Source of the DNA: CAZCBJ01 sp964496705 | Lineage (GTDB): Bacteria > Chloroflexota > Anaerolineae > Anaerolineales > Anaerolineaceae | Length of the DNA: 41,832 nucleotides | Assembly (NCBI GenBank): GCA_964496705.1 | Contig: CAZCBJ010000010.1 | Span: forward strand, 1-41,832 | Direction of reading: 5' to 3' | Shown here: positions 16,701-25,560 of the stretch, piece by piece | Layout: each line of letters opens with the position of its first letter | How positions within the stretch are numbered: position 1 is the stretch's first letter | Made by a program: the position numbers and the translations under genes | The notes under the pieces: model-generated | What the model was told of the DNA's origin: nothing | The model's database searches: none | Seen by the model: the letters and a program-made list of their open reading frames with translations, nothing else

Positions 16701-19180
16701 TTTTCGCCCTGCTGCTCTGGTATCTGGCGGCAACCCTCCTGGGTTGGATGGTTTACCCATTCGTTCGTTTGAGTCTGGGCGGTCTGGCGGATAAGGGTTA
16801 TCCCTTTGCCAGACTGGTGGGGTTCATTTTGCTGGGCTATTTCACCTGGCTGGCTGGCTCGTTGGGCGTTCCAGTCACCCGCCTGACAATTTCTCTGGTG
16901 CTTCTGTTTCTGCTATTGGTCAATGGGCTGTTGTTCCTGGTTCAGCGTGATGGAATGGTGCAGGAAATCCGCTCGCGCTGGCGCTACATCCTGTTGGTCG
17001 AGATATTTACCCTCGGCTTTTTCGCTTTCTTTTTGTTGATCCGCCTGGGCAATCCCGACCTTTGGCACCCAGCCAAAGGCGGTGAAAAACCGATGGATTT
17101 CTCGTATTTCAATGCGGTGATCAAATCGACCAATTTCCCGCCTTATGATCCCTGGTTTGCGGGAGGATATCTTAATTACTACTATTATGGATTCGTCCTT
17201 TCGGGTATGCTGGTCAAGTGGTTGGGGATCATCCCTTCCATTGCCTACAACCTGATCCTGCCCACCTGGTTTAGCATGCTGGCGATGGCTGCTTTCAGTG
17301 TGGGATGGAATCTGAAAGCCAGTAACTCCCGCCAGGAGTCCGGGTCTGCAGCCTGGTTTGAGGGAATAAAAGCCAAACTGGCCAAATCGCCCGGAATGAC
17401 TGCGATGACGGAGGTGGTGTATCAACACCGCTGGCCCATTCTGGCCGGGCTGGGCTCGGCGGTGTTGCTGCTGGTGCTGGGCAACCTGGGGACGGTGCGG
17501 ATGATCTGGCACGGCTGGATCAAGTTAGCCGTTCCGGGGGCGGATATTCAAACCCTGACCTTCTGGGAGCGATGGGGTTCCAGCTTGAAAGGCATGCTGC
17601 AGTGGCTCATGGGTCAGCGATTCAGTTATCCCCAGGGTGACTGGTATTGGATTCCCAGCCGGGTTTATCCCAACGAGCCGATCACCGAATTTCCTTTCTT
17701 CACCTTCCTGTACGCTGATCCGCATGCTCACCTGTTTGCACTGCCGGTCACGGTGCTGGCAATCGGATGGGCTTTGTCTGTTCTGCGCGGTCGCTGGAAA
17801 TGGGACTGGGACGCCCCGGGGTGGCTGGGCTATGGTGTCAGTCTGCTGCTGGGCGGTCTGGTGATTGGCGCTCTGTGGCCGACCAATACCTGGGACTTCC
17901 CCACCTACCTGGCGCTCGGTGTGATTGCAGTACTTTATACCGGATTACGCCACGCGCCAATTCAATCCAATTGGCGGGGCCTGCCGCCGGTGGTGCAGCG
18001 TCTGCTTTTAGCGGGCGGCACGGCGGTTTTGTTGGTTGGATTGTCCTTGCTGCTGTATCAACCGTATTTTCGCTGGTACGGTCAGGGTTACAACGAAATC
18101 ATCCCCTGGGAGGGTGACCATTCGCCGTTCTGGTCGTATATCACTCACTGGGGTTTGTTCTTGTTCATCCTCATCAGCTGGTTGGTGTGGGAAACCCGGG
18201 ATTGGATGGCCAGCACACCGGTTTCGTCTTTGAGGAAATTAAGTCCCTATTTGGGTGTAATGGTTACTGGGGTTCTGTTTTTGGCAGCAGCGGTGATCGC
18301 TTTACATGTGGAAAAAGTGGCGATTGGTTGGTTGGTGCTGCCGTTGGCAACCTGGGCGGGTCTATTACTGCTGCGACCGGGGCAGCCGGATGCCAAACGA
18401 GCGGTGCAGTTCATGACCGGCACGGCATTGGTGTTGACCCTGGCGGTGGAATTGGTGGTGCTTCGCGGGGATATCGGGCGCATGAACACCGTGTTCAAAT
18501 TTTACCTGCAGGCCTGGTGTTTGTTTGCGCTAAGTGCGGGGGCGGCTTTGATCTGGCTGCTGCCGGCGGTGCGGCGCGAATGGCTGGCGGGCTGGCGCGT
18601 CACCTGGCAGGTGGCCCTTATTCTCCTAGTCTTTGGCGCATTCCTGTTCACTTTTACAGCCGGGACGGATAAAATGCGCGACCGGATGAGCCGGTCAGCC
18701 CCACATGCTTTGGACGGCATGACATACATGGCCACCTCAACCTACAGTGACAACGGGCGGGATATGGACCTCAACCAGGATGATAGGGCCATTCGCTGGA
18801 TGCAGGAGAACGTCAAAGGCTCACCGGTGATCGTGGAAGCGAACACGGTTGAATACCGCTGGGGAAGCCGCTTCACTATTTATACCGGTTTACCTGGCGT
18901 GGTCGGCTGGAACTGGCATCAGCGTCAGCAGCGCGCCCTCACGCCATCCGAATGGGTCACCGACCGTGTGGAGGAAATTGGTAATTTCTATCGAACCGAT
19001 AATCGTCGGGAGGTGCAAGCGTTTTTGCAAAAGTACGACGTGAGTTACATTGTTGTGGGTCAGTTGGAACGCGCATATTTTCTGGATTATGGATTGGACA
19101 AATTCCCGGCCTGGAATGGCGATCTCTGGTACGAAGTCTATCGCGACCGGGACACCGTGATTTACCAAGTGAACAAATAA
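13739..19180 (+). CDS. Giant fusion: PMT-like glycosyltransferase, beta-repeats and DUF2298 (Chlor_Arch_YYY) module
   Basis: Protein of 1813 residues. Residues 1 to about 500 form a GT-C core with D58-E59 in HLHPDERF, the catalytic-type motif after helix 1. Residues about 550-660 and 678-785 are two related soluble repeats, both with VVD, then DPRG, then AGxxY. Residues about 980-1813 are a DUF2298 module with GEKPMDFSYFNAVIK, NFPPYDPWFAGGYLNYYYYGF and, near the end, MNTVFKFYLQAW, followed by a soluble tail. DUF2298/Chlor_Arch_YYY proteins occur in Chloroflexi and Archaea and have no established reaction. TTG at 13739 follows the previous stop with no gap; GAGG lies upstream. The next gene is a stand-alone paralogue of the C-terminal module. 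An internal Ser/Asp-rich linker (about 205-240) interrupts the first core. Confidence 0.85.
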   Translation: MDTQTRIVEEHPSDRLPGQRKTVAFWLWTLALILVLTAGAYLRLVGLDWDQDQHLHPDERFLTMVASALRPLEDPLDYFNTAQSTLNPHNVGYGFYVYGTLPLFLVRFAADLTRQVGYDEIHLVGRFLAALADLLTVLLVFLTARRLYRKTGLAVLAAAFSAVSVLPIQLSHYFTVDTFANFFIFLAFHFAVRVFTEKPAKIDSLVIAQGVNSSESDSTDQGPEESKSLKSTDVNSNVEITPSTWKYWDRAWETALPFALFGLALGLALASKISAAPVALLLPVAAWIYYASLDDEQKQRQAAPLLRNLVIAALVAILAFRIFQPYAFEGLGFNPRWLDNMKELSAQSGGDVDFPPALQWARRPLTFAWENMVRWGLGLPLGLLAWAGFLWMGWRMTRGEWRQHLLILGWTGVYFLWQSLSFTRSMRYQLPVYPTLAIIAAWAVYTLGSGAGVRSGAVKWLTKHWQRILAALIGVGVLTATAVYAFAFSRIYVRPVTRVAASEWIYQNVPAAINLRVDTATGVRNQPLPFQHGVDASMQQPAVFALTARQTGTLVDVIFEHVVDVENDELPETLIVRFSEPQSSEPLAYGFMVATFMEEGDPRGKEYKVMFDGPVAMEAGQEYLLSVETASERQLRLSGTLRLGLFSRSGMTYQTLPDCVQAILPGEAFTESFTAVYSGQLTGVFLPHVVDWEQTSAKKLLRLSILREVDGQVMGQAALDGTFRMQTDPRGEGYTFTFDPAVPLQAGERYHYSLDFDGDSGRIALYGSKHANESSWDDVLPLSLHGYNPYDFQTGLYRTDLNFEMYWDDNAEKLERFIQNLDTADYLFLSSNRQWGTTTRVPERYPLTTAFYRDLLGCPDEREVFWCYAVAEPGMFQGKLGFELVYINQSVPIIGNARLNTQFAEEAFTVYDAPKVMIFKKTAGYDAEALHSILKSVDLSRVVRLTPRQASKYPGNLILSAQRQKTERAGGTWSALFSRNVFFNRYPFFALLLWYLAATLLGWMVYPFVRLSLGGLADKGYPFARLVGFILLGYFTWLAGSLGVPVTRLTISLVLLFLLLVNGLLFLVQRDGMVQEIRSRWRYILLVEIFTLGFFAFFLLIRLGNPDLWHPAKGGEKPMDFSYFNAVIKSTNFPPYDPWFAGGYLNYYYYGFVLSGMLVKWLGIIPSIAYNLILPTWFSMLAMAAFSVGWNLKASNSRQESGSAAWFEGIKAKLAKSPGMTAMTEVVYQHRWPILAGLGSAVLLLVLGNLGTVRMIWHGWIKLAVPGADIQTLTFWERWGSSLKGMLQWLMGQRFSYPQGDWYWIPSRVYPNEPITEFPFFTFLYADPHAHLFALPVTVLAIGWALSVLRGRWKWDWDAPGWLGYGVSLLLGGLVIGALWPTNTWDFPTYLALGVIAVLYTGLRHAPIQSNWRGLPPVVQRLLLAGGTAVLLVGLSLLLYQPYFRWYGQGYNEIIPWEGDHSPFWSYITHWGLFLFILISWLVWETRDWMASTPVSSLRKLSPYLGVMVTGVLFLAAAVIALHVEKVAIGWLVLPLATWAGLLLLRPGQPDAKRAVQFMTGTALVLTLAVELVVLRGDIGRMNTVFKFYLQAWCLFALSAGAALIWLLPAVRREWLAGWRVTWQVALILLVFGAFLFTFTAGTDKMRDRMSRSAPHALDGMTYMATSTYSDNGRDMDLNQDDRAIRWMQENVKGSPVIVEANTVEYRWGSRFTIYTGLPGVVGWNWHQRQQRALTPSEWVTDRVEEIGNFYRTDNRREVQAFLQKYDVSYIVVGQLERAYFLDYGLDKFPAWNGDLWYEVYRDRDTVIYQVNK

Positions 19181-19187
19181 AACGACT

Positions 19188-21792
19188 ATGATCTCATTTC
19201 TGCTGTGGTATCTTGCGATTTTGATTGTGGGATGGCTTGCGTTTCCCATCGGCTACCGACTGCTGCCCGGACTCTCTGATCGGGGGTATGGGTTGGCGCG
19301 AGTTCTGGGTTTGTTGGTTTGGGGTTTCTTCTTTTGGTTGTTAGCCTCTCTGCACATCTTGAATAACAACACCGGGGGTGTGTTGGTTGCCCTGGCTTTG
19401 ATGGCGGCAGGCAGCCTGTGGATGGGCCGCGGGAAGTGGCTGGAAATGCGCGATTTCCTGCGGCGGCAGCGCGGGATGGTGCTGACAGTGGAAGGGGTAT
19501 TCCTGATCGCTTTCGCGGCCATGGCTGCTCTACGGGCTGCCAATCCAGATATCACCGGCACCGAAAAGCCAATGGAGTTGATGTTTATCAATTCCATCTT
19601 GCGCTCGCCAAATTTCCCACCGATGGACGGCTGGCTTTCCGGCTATGCAATTTCATACTACTACTTTGGATATGTGTTGGTGTCCATGTTGATTCGAGTT
19701 ACCGGGGTGTATTCCGGTGTGGCTTTCAATCTGGCTATGGTACGCTTTGAGCGCGGTTGCGGCGTACAGTGTGTTGTACACCCTGCTCGGGCGGGTATTC
19801 AAGCGAACAGGCGCCCCAGAGGTATCGGATGAGATAGATCATTCGGTCAAGACGCGTTTGTTCTCCCTGTTCGGGCCGTTCTTTGTGCTGGTGGTCAGTA
19901 ATATCGAAGGCTTTCTGGAAGTGATTCACTCTGCCGGATGGTTTTGGAAGCAGGAGGCGCCCGGGTTATGGCAGTCGCGCTTCTGGGGCTGGCTGAATAT
20001 CCTGGAATTGAGCGATCCACCCACGCCGCCATTTTCTTTTATCCCTGAGCGCGCTGCGGGTATCTGGTGGTGGCGGGCTTCGCGCGTATTGCAGGATTTT
20101 GATATGAACGGGAAATGGCGGGAGATCATAGATGAATTCCCGTTTTTCTCCTTCCTGCTGGGCGATCTTCACCCGCATGTGTTGGCCATGCCCTTCGCCA
20201 TCCTGGGCGTGGGATTGGCTCTCAGCCTGTATTTCTCCAGGGTGGAAGTCAGCGCGCCGAGCAGTCTGCTGGGCAGCCTGGTTCGCTGGGTGAAAGGCCT
20301 GCCCCTGTGCCTGAGCGATACTTATCTGGCCAGGTGGATCATTCGACCGGAGTTCTGGTTGGCAGCGCTGGTGATGGGCGGGCTGGCATTTCTCAACACC
20401 TGGGATTTTCCAATATATGTTGGTCTGTTTGTGCTGGCGAGTGTTCTAGCCAGTGTCCATGACCGGGGCTGGTCAGCCCGGCGGGTGGTCGAGTTTTTTG
20501 AACTGGGCATTGGAATCGGTCTGGCAGGCATCCTGCTTTACCTGCCGTTCTATCTGGGATTCGCTTCTCAGGCGGGCGGGCTATTACCTAGCCTGGCGTT
20601 TTTCACCCGTGGGAAATATTTTTGGGTGATGTTCGCTTCATTGCTTTTGCCAATACTGGTCTGGTTGGTGTGGCTGATCTATGAACGAAAATCCACATTT
20701 CAGCTGGCTGCCGGTATTAAAGTGGCAGTTTATGGCCTGGTGGGACTATTACTGCTGTCTTATTTATTCGGTTGGTTCATCCTCAGCCTGCCTGCCCTGG
20801 CAGGGTTTTTTCCAGCCGAAACCCCGGTGGCGAATCGCCTGGCGGAATGGGCGGGATTGTTCAGCGGACTGCACGGCGGCGCGCCGCCAGCAAAATTGTT
20901 GCTAGAATCATTGATCCTGCGTCTCGATGCGATCGGAACCTGGATGACACTGGGCGCCCTGGTCGTGATGATTTGGGGGCAGTTGTCATCTTATCGGTCG
21001 AAACAATCCACAGCAAGCGGTGATGAACAGGATAATACTACTCAGAGCCGACCGCGCTCAGCGCATGCCTTTGTGCTGATACTGGTTCTCACCGGGTCCG
21101 GGTTGGTAATTTTCCCAGAATTCTTGTATCTGCGCGACCAGTTTGGCTGGAGGATGAACACAATTTTTAAGTTTTATTACCAGACGTGGATCCTGTGGGG
21201 GATGGCGGCAGCCTATGCATCGGCGGTGTGCTGGGTCAAACTGCGCAAAGCGGGACGGATCGTGTTCGCTGCGGGCTGGATTATCCTGGTGGGCATGGCG
21301 CTTATGTACCCCATCTTTGGGGTTTTATATAAGACCAACAATCTTGAACCGGCTGTGTGGACGCTGGATGGTACCGATCATATCCGCCGCTATAACTCCG
21401 ATGAGATGGATGCAATAATGTGGTTGTCCAAAGCCCCTCTGGGGGTGGTGGCAGAGGCGGTAGGCGGCAGCTACACAGGGTATGGGCGCATTTCCACACA
21501 CAGCGGGCAGCCAACGGTGTTGGGCTGGCCCGGGCATGAATCGCAATGGCGCGGTGGAGCGAGAGAGATGGGCTCGCGCCAGTCTGACATCGATCGCCTG
21601 TACAAGACCTCCAGTTGGTTAGAAGCCGAGCAGGTTTTGAAGCAGTATAATATTCGCTATGTTTACATTGGACCACTGGAGCGCACGACTTTCCGGGTCA
21701 ATGAAAACAAGTTTCAACGAAATCTTACACCGGTATTCCAGAACCAAAACGTGACAATTTACCTGTATACTCCACCACAAAGGAAGCCCTGA
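19188..21792 (+). pseudogene. DUF2298 (Chlor_Arch_YYY) membrane protein, interrupted by a frameshift
   Basis: Two overlapping frames read one protein of about 868 residues: 19188-19832 gives the N-terminus through SGVAFNLAM, and the frame one base further on (from about 19738) continues WYALSAVAAYSV to the stop at 21792. Alignment to the DUF2298 half of the preceding 1813-residue protein runs straight across the join (YNL...WFSMLAMAAFSV against FNL...WYALSAVAAYSV). The change at about 19731-19740 is therefore one inserted base, or two or eight deleted bases. Motifs TGTEKPMELMFINSILR, NFPPMDGWLSGYAISYYYFGY and RMNTIFKFYYQTW are intact. The gene starts eight bases after the fusion gene and ends three bases before the next. 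Either a recent pseudogene or a sequencing error; the rest is free of stops, which favours error or very recent damage. Confidence 0.85.
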
Positions 21793-21795
21793 GCA

Positions 21796-23508
21796 ATGAC
21801 CCGAAAGATTCATGTTGAACACGCAGCCTATCTGGTCGCATTTGTGCTCGCCCTGGCGTTGCGCATGTTTGCCTTAGGAAGGCTGCCCTTGTCAGACTCT
21901 GAAGCTCAGGTTTCATTACAAGCATTGGAGGCAAGTAGGGGCGCTGGATTAAACGGCGGACAGCCATTCTTTGGCGTGGCGACCGCCTTCATTTTTTTCT
22001 TGTTTGGCTCGGGTGAATTTCAAGCCCGTTTTTGGCCGGCGCTGATCGGGGCGCTGGTTGTGTTCGCGCCATTTCTATTTCGCAATTTTCTAAACCGTCC
22101 AGCCGCGATGCTGACTGCCTTCCTGCTGGCTTTTGAGCCACAGCTGTTGGGCATTTCCCGGTTTGCCGGCAGCGATGGGATTGCCCCGGTTTTCCTGCTT
22201 CTGGCTTGCGGTTCATTCGTGGTTGGGAAATTTGTACTGGCAGGCATTCTGTTTGCATTGGCCATCTTGAGCGGACCAAACATCTGGCTTGGCATGATTG
22301 TTCTGGCAATCGCGGCGGTCTGGTTCTTCCTTTCGACAAGAAAATCCACAGGAGAAGGCGGTGCGCAGCGTTTGGAAACAAACTTTATACGAGGCGGCTT
22401 GCCGATTTTTGCTTATTGGTTTGCCGGTTCGCTGGTGATAGTCGGCAGTGGATTGTTCCAAATTCCCAGCGCCCTGAGCGCAATCGGCACTAGCCTGGTT
22501 GAATTTGTGCATGGCTGGGCGATGATGGCGCAATTGACGGTCGGGCAGGCGCTAGCCTTCTTCGCGGTTTACTCTCCGTTGTTGGTCGCGCTGACCCTGG
22601 CGGCTTTGATTCTGTTGCTCGTCAAACCGGACTGGGTGGATGGCGTGCTTGCCCGTTGGTGGCTGGTGGCTTTGTTGTTGATCTTGGTGTATCCGGGGCG
22701 CCAGCCTGGGGGAACAGCCTGGGTGGTGCTGCCGATGTGCGCACTTTCGGCCCGTCTGGTGGTTCGCTGGTTTAGCCTGCTGCGTGAGGGCTGGAAGCTT
22801 TCGCTCGGACAGGCCGGATTGATCTGCCTGGTTTTGTTCTCCATTTTGCTCAACATTCTGTGGTTTACCAACCCTTATCAGGCTGGAGATGTCAATGCGC
22901 AAATTCGGTTTGTCGCCATCGCAGGCGGCATATTAATTCTCCTGTTGATTTCGGTGCTATTTGCTGCAACCTGGTCTTTTCAAACAGGGTTGCACGGCTT
23001 GGGTATGGGGATGGGTATATTCCTGATCGTGTACACCATCTCGGCTGGCTGGAGCGCAGCAGGACTGGGACGCAATCCCAATGCTGAATTGAACCGGGTT
23101 TCTTATTTTGTTCGCGAGGGTGAACTGCTCGAATCCAGCATGGATGACCTCTCCGAATGGGATAACGGTGCGCATCAAAATTTGGAAGTGGTGGTGAGAG
23201 GCGTTTCTTCTCCGGCGTTGAAATGGCTGCTGCGAAACTGGTCACAAGCCAGGTTCACTGAGTTCATGCCTCCCGAATCAATTCCTTCTATTCTTATCAC
23301 GCCCCAGGGTGAAACCCTCAGCGCGGTTGTCGCATATTCAGGTCAAGATTTCACCCTTCGAGAGAAGCCGGTATGGTCTGCGGCGACCTCTTATGAAAAA
23401 ATGCGCTGGTTGTTTTTTCGCGAAATCCCGGTAGAGCAGCAGGTGGTCACACTCTGGGTGCGCACGGACCTGTTTCCTGGCACTGGATTGGTACCGGGGT
23501 TACCTTAA
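21796..23508 (+). CDS. PMT/ArnT-like membrane glycosyltransferase
   Basis: Protein of 570 residues with about 12 hydrophobic segments over residues 1-410 and a soluble C-terminal part of about 150 residues. After helix 1 comes LGRLPLSDSEAQVSL, with D34 and E36 in the position of the acidic pair of polyprenyl-phosphate-sugar transferases of the PMT_2/GT39 group. Known families TIGR03662 (DUF2298) and TIGR03663 (PMT-like) are typically found together; this gene may be the partner type, although the HGP tripeptide expected for TIGR03663 is not seen. AGGAAG upstream and a three-base gap to the DUF2298 stop place it in the same operon. Sugar and acceptor are unknown. Confidence 0.68.
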   Translation: MTRKIHVEHAAYLVAFVLALALRMFALGRLPLSDSEAQVSLQALEASRGAGLNGGQPFFGVATAFIFFLFGSGEFQARFWPALIGALVVFAPFLFRNFLNRPAAMLTAFLLAFEPQLLGISRFAGSDGIAPVFLLLACGSFVVGKFVLAGILFALAILSGPNIWLGMIVLAIAAVWFFLSTRKSTGEGGAQRLETNFIRGGLPIFAYWFAGSLVIVGSGLFQIPSALSAIGTSLVEFVHGWAMMAQLTVGQALAFFAVYSPLLVALTLAALILLLVKPDWVDGVLARWWLVALLLILVYPGRQPGGTAWVVLPMCALSARLVVRWFSLLREGWKLSLGQAGLICLVLFSILLNILWFTNPYQAGDVNAQIRFVAIAGGILILLLISVLFAATWSFQTGLHGLGMGMGIFLIVYTISAGWSAAGLGRNPNAELNRVSYFVREGELLESSMDDLSEWDNGAHQNLEVVVRGVSSPALKWLLRNWSQARFTEFMPPESIPSILITPQGETLSAVVAYSGQDFTLREKPVWSAATSYEKMRWLFFREIPVEQQVVTLWVRTDLFPGTGLVPGLP

Positions 23509-23526
23509 ATTTATTTGGGTGAAGCT

Positions 23527-24207
23527 ATGACGATACCACAAACGATTGCCATCGATGGGCCAGCAGCGTCCGGCAAATCCACCCTGGCTGAAAAGCTGGC
23601 TGGGCGCTTGGGATATCTGTATTTTGATACCGGTGTAATGTATCGGGCGGTCACGCTTGCGGCCATCGAGGCGCTGGGCAGTGTTGTCGATGAAGCGGCG
23701 GTCACCGCAGTGGCGGAGAAAGCGGTCATCGATGTCCTGCCGCCTTCCATCATGGATGGGCGAAAAAGTGATGTGTTAATAGATGGGCGGGATATCAGTT
23801 GGCAAATCCGCGCTCCTGAGGTGGAGGCGCACGTGTCTGAGGTATCCGCTTATCCAGGGGTACGCAAGGCGATGACGTCGCAACAGCGGCGGATTGGTCA
23901 GCGCGGACAGGTGGTGATGGTGGGCAGAGACATTGGCACCGTGGTGATGCCGGATGCGGACTTGAAAATCTATCTTGACGCCTCGGTGGAGGAGCGAGCG
24001 AAGCGGCGTTATGCGGAGCAGCAGGAACGCGGTGTGGAAGTGTGCTATGAGGCGATACTGGCGAATTTGCGCCACCGAGACCAGATCGATTCGAATCGGG
24101 CGCACGCTCCGCTGCGCATAGCCGAAGATGCCGTTGTGATCAATTCGGATGGTCTGGGGATTGAAGAGGTGTTTCAAAAAGCGCTGGCAGTGTGCCTTGG
24201 AAAATAA
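23527..24207 (+). CDS. cmk: Cytidylate kinase
   Basis: Cytoplasmic kinase of 226 residues phosphorylating CMP/dCMP to the diphosphates. The Walker A loop GPAASGKST is at residues 11-19, YFDTGVMYRAVTL forms the nucleotide-binding region, GRDIGTVVMPDADLKIYLDA and the lid region ERAKRRYAEQ follow, and RDQIDSNRAHAPL is the family CMP-contact segment. ATG at 23527 preceded by GGGTGA is preferred to a TTG at 23515. Normal length. It sits 18 bases after the membrane glycosyltransferase and 18 before the histidine kinase. Confidence 0.97.
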   Translation: MTIPQTIAIDGPAASGKSTLAEKLAGRLGYLYFDTGVMYRAVTLAAIEALGSVVDEAAVTAVAEKAVIDVLPPSIMDGRKSDVLIDGRDISWQIRAPEVEAHVSEVSAYPGVRKAMTSQQRRIGQRGQVVMVGRDIGTVVMPDADLKIYLDASVEERAKRRYAEQQERGVEVCYEAILANLRHRDQIDSNRAHAPLRIAEDAVVINSDGLGIEEVFQKALAVCLGK

Positions 24208-24225
24208 GGTGAAGGTTGTTTTCTT

Positions 24226-25560
24226 ATGACCAAACTGACCATACGATTGGATGGCTTGCCGCAGGATATTCGCCAGATGTTGGTGGAAAGACTGGCAAAT
24301 TTAAACCTGGAACATGTTGATTGGGAGTTCATCCAGCAGGAAGAAGACAATCTGCGATTAAGTGATGCTGCTTGGGATGTGGTCATTGCGGAAAGAAAAG
24401 CGGATGACAGTTTGAGCTTGCATGAGAGCCGGTCCCGCTATCAAGCGCTGGCTGAGGCTGCAAACGACATGATTTTCGTGATTGGACGAGACGATTGTGT
24501 CCAATATGTCAACTCAGCCGCTTGCCGATCTTTGTCCCTGCCACAGGACGAAATCATTGGCACACCCCTGGCTGCTCTATTTCCGCCTCCAGTTGCCCAG
24601 CAATATCTGGCTGATATCCATTCTGTCATGGCAGCGGGGGAGTCGGCTTATTTTGAGGCGATGCACCCTGAGGGGGATCGGATGATCTGGCTGGGGACAT
24701 CCCTGGTTCCGTTGCGCGCAGAAACAGGAGAGATCACCGCGGTTCTGGGGGTAGCGAGAGATATCACCGCCCAAAAATCGTCAGAAGTAGAGCTGCGAAA
24801 AGCCTTTCAGCAGGAAAAAGAGCTCAGCGAATTACGCGCCCAATTTGCTAAAATGGTATCGCATGAATTTGGGACGCCGTTGAGCGCCATCTTATCCTCG
24901 GCTGAATTACTGGAATATTATGCAGAACAGTGGCCTGTAGAAAAAAGGCTCAAGCACCTGAAAATTATCCGGGATTCTGCCAGGCATCTCGACCATGTGC
25001 TCAAGACGCTCTTGGAAATGCAGCAAATGCAATCGCGCCGTATTGCTTGTTCGCCAGAAATGGTGGATTTGCCTGTATTTTGTGAGGCAGTGGTGACAGA
25101 TTTGGAGTTGGCACTGGAGGTTTCCGGGCGCATCGCACTCCATCTTGATTCGACACATGAAATGGGGCGGATGGATGTGAGCCTGCTCAGACAGGCGCTC
25201 AACAATCTTCTGACGAATGCCTTGAAATACTCACCGCCTGAGAGTCTAGTTGAATTGGATGTGACCTGGAGCGATGATAGGGTAACATTCACCATCAGAG
25301 ACCATGGGATCGGTATACCTGAAGACGAAATCCCACACATTTTTGAAAATTTCTTCCGCGGAAATCTTACTGCTCATGTTCATGGATATGGGCTGGGTTT
25401 ACCGATGGCGCGTATGGCTGTGGATTTGATGGGCGGTGAAATACACCTCGCCAGCAGTCTGGGTTCCGGCACAACGGTCACATTGGTTTTACCCAAAGAC
25501 CAATCTGCATTGAATGTCCCGGGACTTGTCATGGGTGGAGAAGGATCGGGTGGGGGATGA
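24226..25560 (+). CDS. Soluble PAS-domain sensor histidine kinase
   Basis: Protein of 444 residues without membrane segments. An N-terminal 65 residues of unknown type precede a PAS domain with PAC segment (about 66-185, ending VARDITAQKSSEVEL), a HisKA domain with phospho-acceptor H213 in MVSHEFGTPLSAI, and an HATPase domain with N-box NNLLTNALKYS, G1 DHGIGIP, F-box FENFFRG and G2 GYGLGLP. The H-box has Gly where Arg is usual (FGTP). The tail after the ATPase is glycine-rich. Its stop overlaps the start of the next gene by four bases (ATGA), pointing to a coupled signalling pair. Signal sensed is unknown. Confidence 0.92.
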   Translation: MTKLTIRLDGLPQDIRQMLVERLANLNLEHVDWEFIQQEEDNLRLSDAAWDVVIAERKADDSLSLHESRSRYQALAEAANDMIFVIGRDDCVQYVNSAACRSLSLPQDEIIGTPLAALFPPPVAQQYLADIHSVMAAGESAYFEAMHPEGDRMIWLGTSLVPLRAETGEITAVLGVARDITAQKSSEVELRKAFQQEKELSELRAQFAKMVSHEFGTPLSAILSSAELLEYYAEQWPVEKRLKHLKIIRDSARHLDHVLKTLLEMQQMQSRRIACSPEMVDLPVFCEAVVTDLELALEVSGRIALHLDSTHEMGRMDVSLLRQALNNLLTNALKYSPPESLVELDVTWSDDRVTFTIRDHGIGIPEDEIPHIFENFFRGNLTAHVHGYGLGLPMARMAVDLMGGEIHLASSLGSGTTVTLVLPKDQSALNVPGLVMGGEGSGGG

